A DNA stretch of 41,874 nucleotides, from contig CALXCB010000007.1 of NCBI GenBank assembly GCA_944386695.1, positions 1 through 41,874 on the forward strand. The letters run 5' to 3'. The notes under the pieces are model-generated. The model saw nothing but the letters and a program-made list of their open reading frames with translations. It did not search any database and was not told the origin of the DNA. Below, piece by piece: positions 41,709 to 41,874 of the stretch. A program made the position numbers and the translations under genes. This DNA comes from an uncultured Clostridia bacterium (GTDB lineage: Bacteria > Bacillota > Clostridia > TANB77 > CAG-508). Each line of letters starts with the position of its first letter. Position 1 is the stretch's first letter.

Positions 41709-41874
41709 GTGTGCCAGGCATGGCATTAATCTTACTGGTGAAAGTCCAGTCACGGGTATTTACCGCCAAGTGTAGTAAACCACAAGTCGAAAACAGTAAG
41801 GACTTAATGTTTATATAGTGCAAATCACTATAAGCAATGTTCAAGTAGTCCGAAATGAGGGATAATCAAGAAAA
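41709..41874 (+). mobile_element. Group II intron, 5' end of domain I, cut by the window edge
   Basis: The sequence opens GTGTGCC, the 5' splice consensus of bacterial group II introns. It continues with CTGGTGAAAGTCCAGTCACGG and then GGTATTTACCGCC, AAACCACAAGTCG and GTAGTCCG, the conserved stems of domain I. It starts four bases after the terminator stem of the alaS operon. Insertion just behind a transcription terminator is the habit of class C introns, so class C is suggested by position; the class cannot be settled from this much. The intron-encoded reverse transcriptase would lie outside the window. Confidence 0.85.

Overview
The window is AT-rich Bacillota DNA, most likely from a spore-forming member of the Clostridia. 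The evidence is strongly A/T-ending codons, AGGAGG-type ribosome binding sites, many TTGACA/TATAAT promoters (often with an extended TGn -10), use of TAA, TAG and TGA as stops, and sporulation genes (a Spo0E-type phosphatase, a SpoIVFA/SpoIVFB-like pair, Spo0A-box-like repeats). Species cannot be set from the sequence alone; an uncultured gut Clostridia lineage would fit.

Layout. 1-1.6 kb: the tail of a YhcG-type PDDEXK nuclease gene, an unknown membrane-anchored protein, a structured spacer, and an AbrB-type antitoxin whose PIN toxin partner has decayed. 1.6-10 kb: dxr (minus strand, broken by one base), then folC, rlmB, an unknown 591-residue anchored protein, rpsB, a highly structured spacer, tsf and two small unknown genes. 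10-14 kb: a double-OB ssb, rpsU (only 56 codons) with a folded leader, and a YfmF/YfmH-like M16 peptidase pair. 14-16.9 kb: a 46-residue Spo0E-like protein, an M23 peptidase, a thymidylate kinase and a DUF6514 gene behind tandem 0A-box-like repeats. 17-25.6 kb: a topA-ogg-smc run, a tail-anchored protein, and an M23 (SpoIVFA-like, frameshifted)-M50 (SpoIVFB-like) pair.

25.6-29.3 kb is the accessory-looking part: an amidase with one zinc ligand changed, a DUF1064 protein of phage type, a YwaF-type membrane protein, a GC-richer 116-codon reading frame made almost entirely of consecutive inverted repeats, a gene remnant and an initiator tRNA-Met. 29.3-36.7 kb: a CaCA cation exchanger, a sortase, ligA, a small unknown gene, then a beta-CASP metallo-beta-lactamase nuclease next to a ClpX-like AAA+ ATPase, and a TFIIB-type zinc-ribbon protein. 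36.7-41.9 kb: one long operon starting with an unusually compact alanyl-tRNA synthetase, followed by a large unknown protein with an HEXXH motif, a HIT protein, an unknown protein and a DUF1294 protein. It ends in a terminator, directly behind which a group II intron has inserted and runs off the window.

The observations most worth following are the hairpin-built transcript at 28.4-28.86 kb, the beta-CASP/ClpX-like pair, the minimal AlaRS and its HEXXH neighbour, the folded rpsB-tsf spacer, and two single-base frameshifts in otherwise intact conserved genes (dxr and the SpoIVFA-like gene). The frameshifts are either assembly errors or real events. No CRISPR array, rRNA operon, complete IS element or obvious prophage was seen.
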